DNA of 64,000 nt from Sphingorhabdus rigui (GTDB taxonomy: Bacteria > Pseudomonadota > Alphaproteobacteria > Sphingomonadales > Sphingomonadaceae). The notes under the pieces are model-generated. The model saw only the letters and a program-made list of their open reading frames with translations. It did not search any database and was not told where the DNA came from. Shown in pieces: positions 62,625 to 64,000 of this stretch. The translations under genes and the position numbers were made by a program. The stretch covers positions 1 through 64,000 of the forward strand of contig NZ_JACIEA010000003.1 of assembly GCF_014196595.1 (NCBI RefSeq), read 5' to 3'. Numbering within the stretch: the first letter of the stretch is position 1; each line of letters opens with the position of its first letter.

Positions 62625-63569
62625 TCAATAATCCTCGGCGCTTTTACGCTGTGCAGCTTCGAAGCTCAAAGTTTTTTCGTGCCAAGGCGTGAGAGGAAAA
62701 TTGGCATAATGTTGGAAAAAATTATCCCAGTAAAAAGTGTGCGCATTGTTAAGAGCATCGTAATCTACGACAGCATTGCGATTCTCAGTCATTTTAAAGA
62801 TTCCGACTCCTGTTACGGGCCAATCTGCTTTCACTTCGAATGTACCGCCATGTTGAGCTCCGCCGACTCTACCTGCCGCGATCAACTCGACCCCAAATTC
62901 ATTTAACGAAGGTTGAATCGCCGACCACCACTTGTGATCATGAAAATCAGCTGTTGAAATTATTGCTGATCCACCCGCATTTAGGCAACCAAATATGCAA
63001 CTGATTGCATTTGATTGTTGATCAGGCTTGAGGTGGTGCAGGACGTCTATGCAAAGCGCTAAGTCATATTTTTGTTCAGTCTCGAAAGGTAGCTTTCCAA
63101 TTTGCAATTCAACATTTTTTAGGCCTTTGAGTTGTTCCTTTGCCGCTTCAATCGCCTTTGCAGAAGGATCAATTCCTGTGAATTCATTTGCAAATTTTTG
63201 CGCAAGGAACTTCAGTAAAATTCCATTTTGACAGCCTATATCGATTACCTTTCCAGAGACACTGCTGCGCTGCATCCAAGAAAATGATAGAGCGATCAGA
63301 TCGAGTATATATGTCCGACGGCAATCAGAAACATGAAATGCATGGATATCGAAATCAGCCATTGCATCTGTCACCAGCTTTTCATTTTTCTTCTTACACA
63401 GACGTTCAAATCGCTGCCAGCGGGATAGTCCGACTTTTTTCATTTTGGCCAAAATCTGCTCGTGTGTGAGCAAATACTCAATATGCCAGTCTTCAATTAA
63501 GTAGCGATCAATTTCCGAAAGGACATCGTACTTTGGAAACCAGCAATCGAGATTGATGTTCGAGACCAT
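62625..63569 (-). CDS. SAM-dependent methyltransferase (class I)
   Basis: A 314-residue protein from ATG 63569 (GGAA upstream); the frame extends 19 codons to 63626. The Rossmann SAM motif is KVIDIGCQNGILLKFLA, followed by TGIDPSAKAIEAAKEQL and LALCIDVLHHLKPDQQ, the Methyltransf_11/25 pattern. An N-terminal part of about 100 residues is unassigned and helix-rich. The gene is more AT-rich than the core. The substrate is not evident; no glycosyltransferase or polyketide genes lie nearby. Confidence 0.82.
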   Translation of the reverse strand: MVSNINLDCWFPKYDVLSEIDRYLIEDWHIEYLLTHEQILAKMKKVGLSRWQRFERLCKKKNEKLVTDAMADFDIHAFHVSDCRRTYILDLIALSFSWMQRSSVSGKVIDIGCQNGILLKFLAQKFANEFTGIDPSAKAIEAAKEQLKGLKNVELQIGKLPFETEQKYDLALCIDVLHHLKPDQQSNAISCIFGCLNAGGSAIISTADFHDHKWWSAIQPSLNEFGVELIAAGRVGGAQHGGTFEVKADWPVTGVGIFKMTENRNAVVDYDALNNAHTFYWDNFFQHYANFPLTPWHEKTLSFEAAQRKSAEDY

Positions 63570-63900
63570 ATTTTTTCCAGTTCGTGCGTTTTTGCTAGGT
63601 ATGTGAGGGCAAAGTTGATGTCGCATGCCGGTGTTGGCAACGGTAAGTGCTATAATATAAGGGTTTTACCTTCTAAGAAATAAGCAGCTTACTGGTTCGG
63701 CCGTCAAGCACTTCCACTTACCTGTTCGGTTAAAGGCGTTCAACATAGAGCATCGGAACCGTGCTATGGTCTTTTTCCTCCGTTATGACGATTCTTCTTT
63801 GAGACATCCAAGGCAGGGATAGAAATTTTTCTGCTGCGGTTTGCATTGGCAAATGTTAAAGCAACAGTGGTTTATACTTTTTGCTGAAAGGGAATAATTT
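63570..63900. other. Intergenic region between divergent methyltransferase and right-edge gene
   Basis: About 330 bp of AT-rich sequence. It must hold promoters for both divergent genes; a TATACT (about 63872) precedes the right gene but no well-spaced -35 partner was found. Nothing else recognised. Confidence 0.4.
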
Positions 63901-64000
63901 ATGGCAGCTGCAGGAATGCGGAAGCCGCTCGATGTGTTGCTCAGCGACATTGATTTTCTTAATGAATACCTTCTCGAACTTAGTGAACGTTTCAGATCGG
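63901..64000 (+). CDS. Start of an unknown gene, truncated by the window edge
   Basis: An ATG at 63901 with AAGGGA about 10 nt upstream opens a frame that runs off the window. The 33 visible residues (AAAGMRKPLDVLLSDIDFLN, then EYLLELSERF) suggest a helical soluble protein; no family can be named. Confidence 0.55.
   Translation, partial: MAAAGMRKPLDVLLSDIDFLNEYLLELSERFRS

Noticed and set aside
48720-64000. Integrase, transposase or second attachment site
   Set aside because: I searched the accessory region for recombinase motifs and for a repeat of the tRNA-Gly 3' end and saw neither; the island's far border is probably outside the window.

Overview
The window looks like a chromosomal segment of an alphaproteobacterium of the order Sphingomonadales (Sphingorhabdus/Sphingopyxis-like). 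The evidence is the gene order parB-parA-rsmG-mnmG-mnmE / rho-hemJ-hemE / ppsR-maf-aroE-coaE-dnaQ, small alphaproteobacterial families (DUF1491, DUF6489, COQ9, MmcB, ubiquinol-cytochrome c chaperone) and moderately GC-rich coding sequence. The genus is inference; the order is fairly safe.

Layout. 1-1917: start of a glutathione-dependent formaldehyde dehydrogenase, then a molybdopterin oxidoreductase with its cytochrome b partner. 2019-6510: a three-gene surface-fibre locus (DUF4402 subunit, PapD-like chaperone, usher-like outer-membrane protein), with a terminator behind the subunit gene. 6511-12381: one tightly overlapping operon (DUF6489, mnmE, mnmG, rsmG, parA, parB) holding two perfect 16-bp parS sites. 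13216-16941: hemE, hemJ, rho, terC. 16942-17243: the intergenic region between divergent hemE and ppsR has DnaA-box-like sequences, an AT-rich tract and GANTC sites, and is the best candidate for the chromosomal origin; the nearby parS sites and parAB fit that. 17244-22296: an origin-flanking housekeeping run (ppsR, maf, aroE, coaE, dnaQ, hpf, ptsN, DUF1491). 22465-48480: ordinary core genes for cell-wall hydrolysis, DNA repair (mmcB, mutS, ssb), iron uptake (feoAB), ubiquinone and cytochrome bc1 assembly, BamE, malic enzyme, nucleoside and queuosine-precursor transport, argB, folD, marC and a CnoX-type thioredoxin.

A tRNA-Gly(GCC) gene at 48645-48719 marks a sharp change. Everything to the right is accessory: lower and uneven GC, long non-coding gaps, a diverged direct repeat flanking small unknown genes, a frameshifted small Cys-rich gene, and a five-gene overlapping cassette (hsdM, hsdS, a GmrSD-like DUF262/DUF1524 nuclease, hsdR, a YgjP-type metallopeptidase). 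Beyond it lie a compact three-gene operon of unknown function with a Trp-rich middle protein, an acidic Cys-rich protein, a methyltransferase and the start of a further gene. No integrase or transposase is visible, so the island status is inferred from the tRNA border, composition and cargo.

Most promising for something new: the restriction cassette with a second nuclease placed between hsdS and hsdR, the unknown operon at 59889-61546, and the DUF4402 chaperone/usher-like locus.
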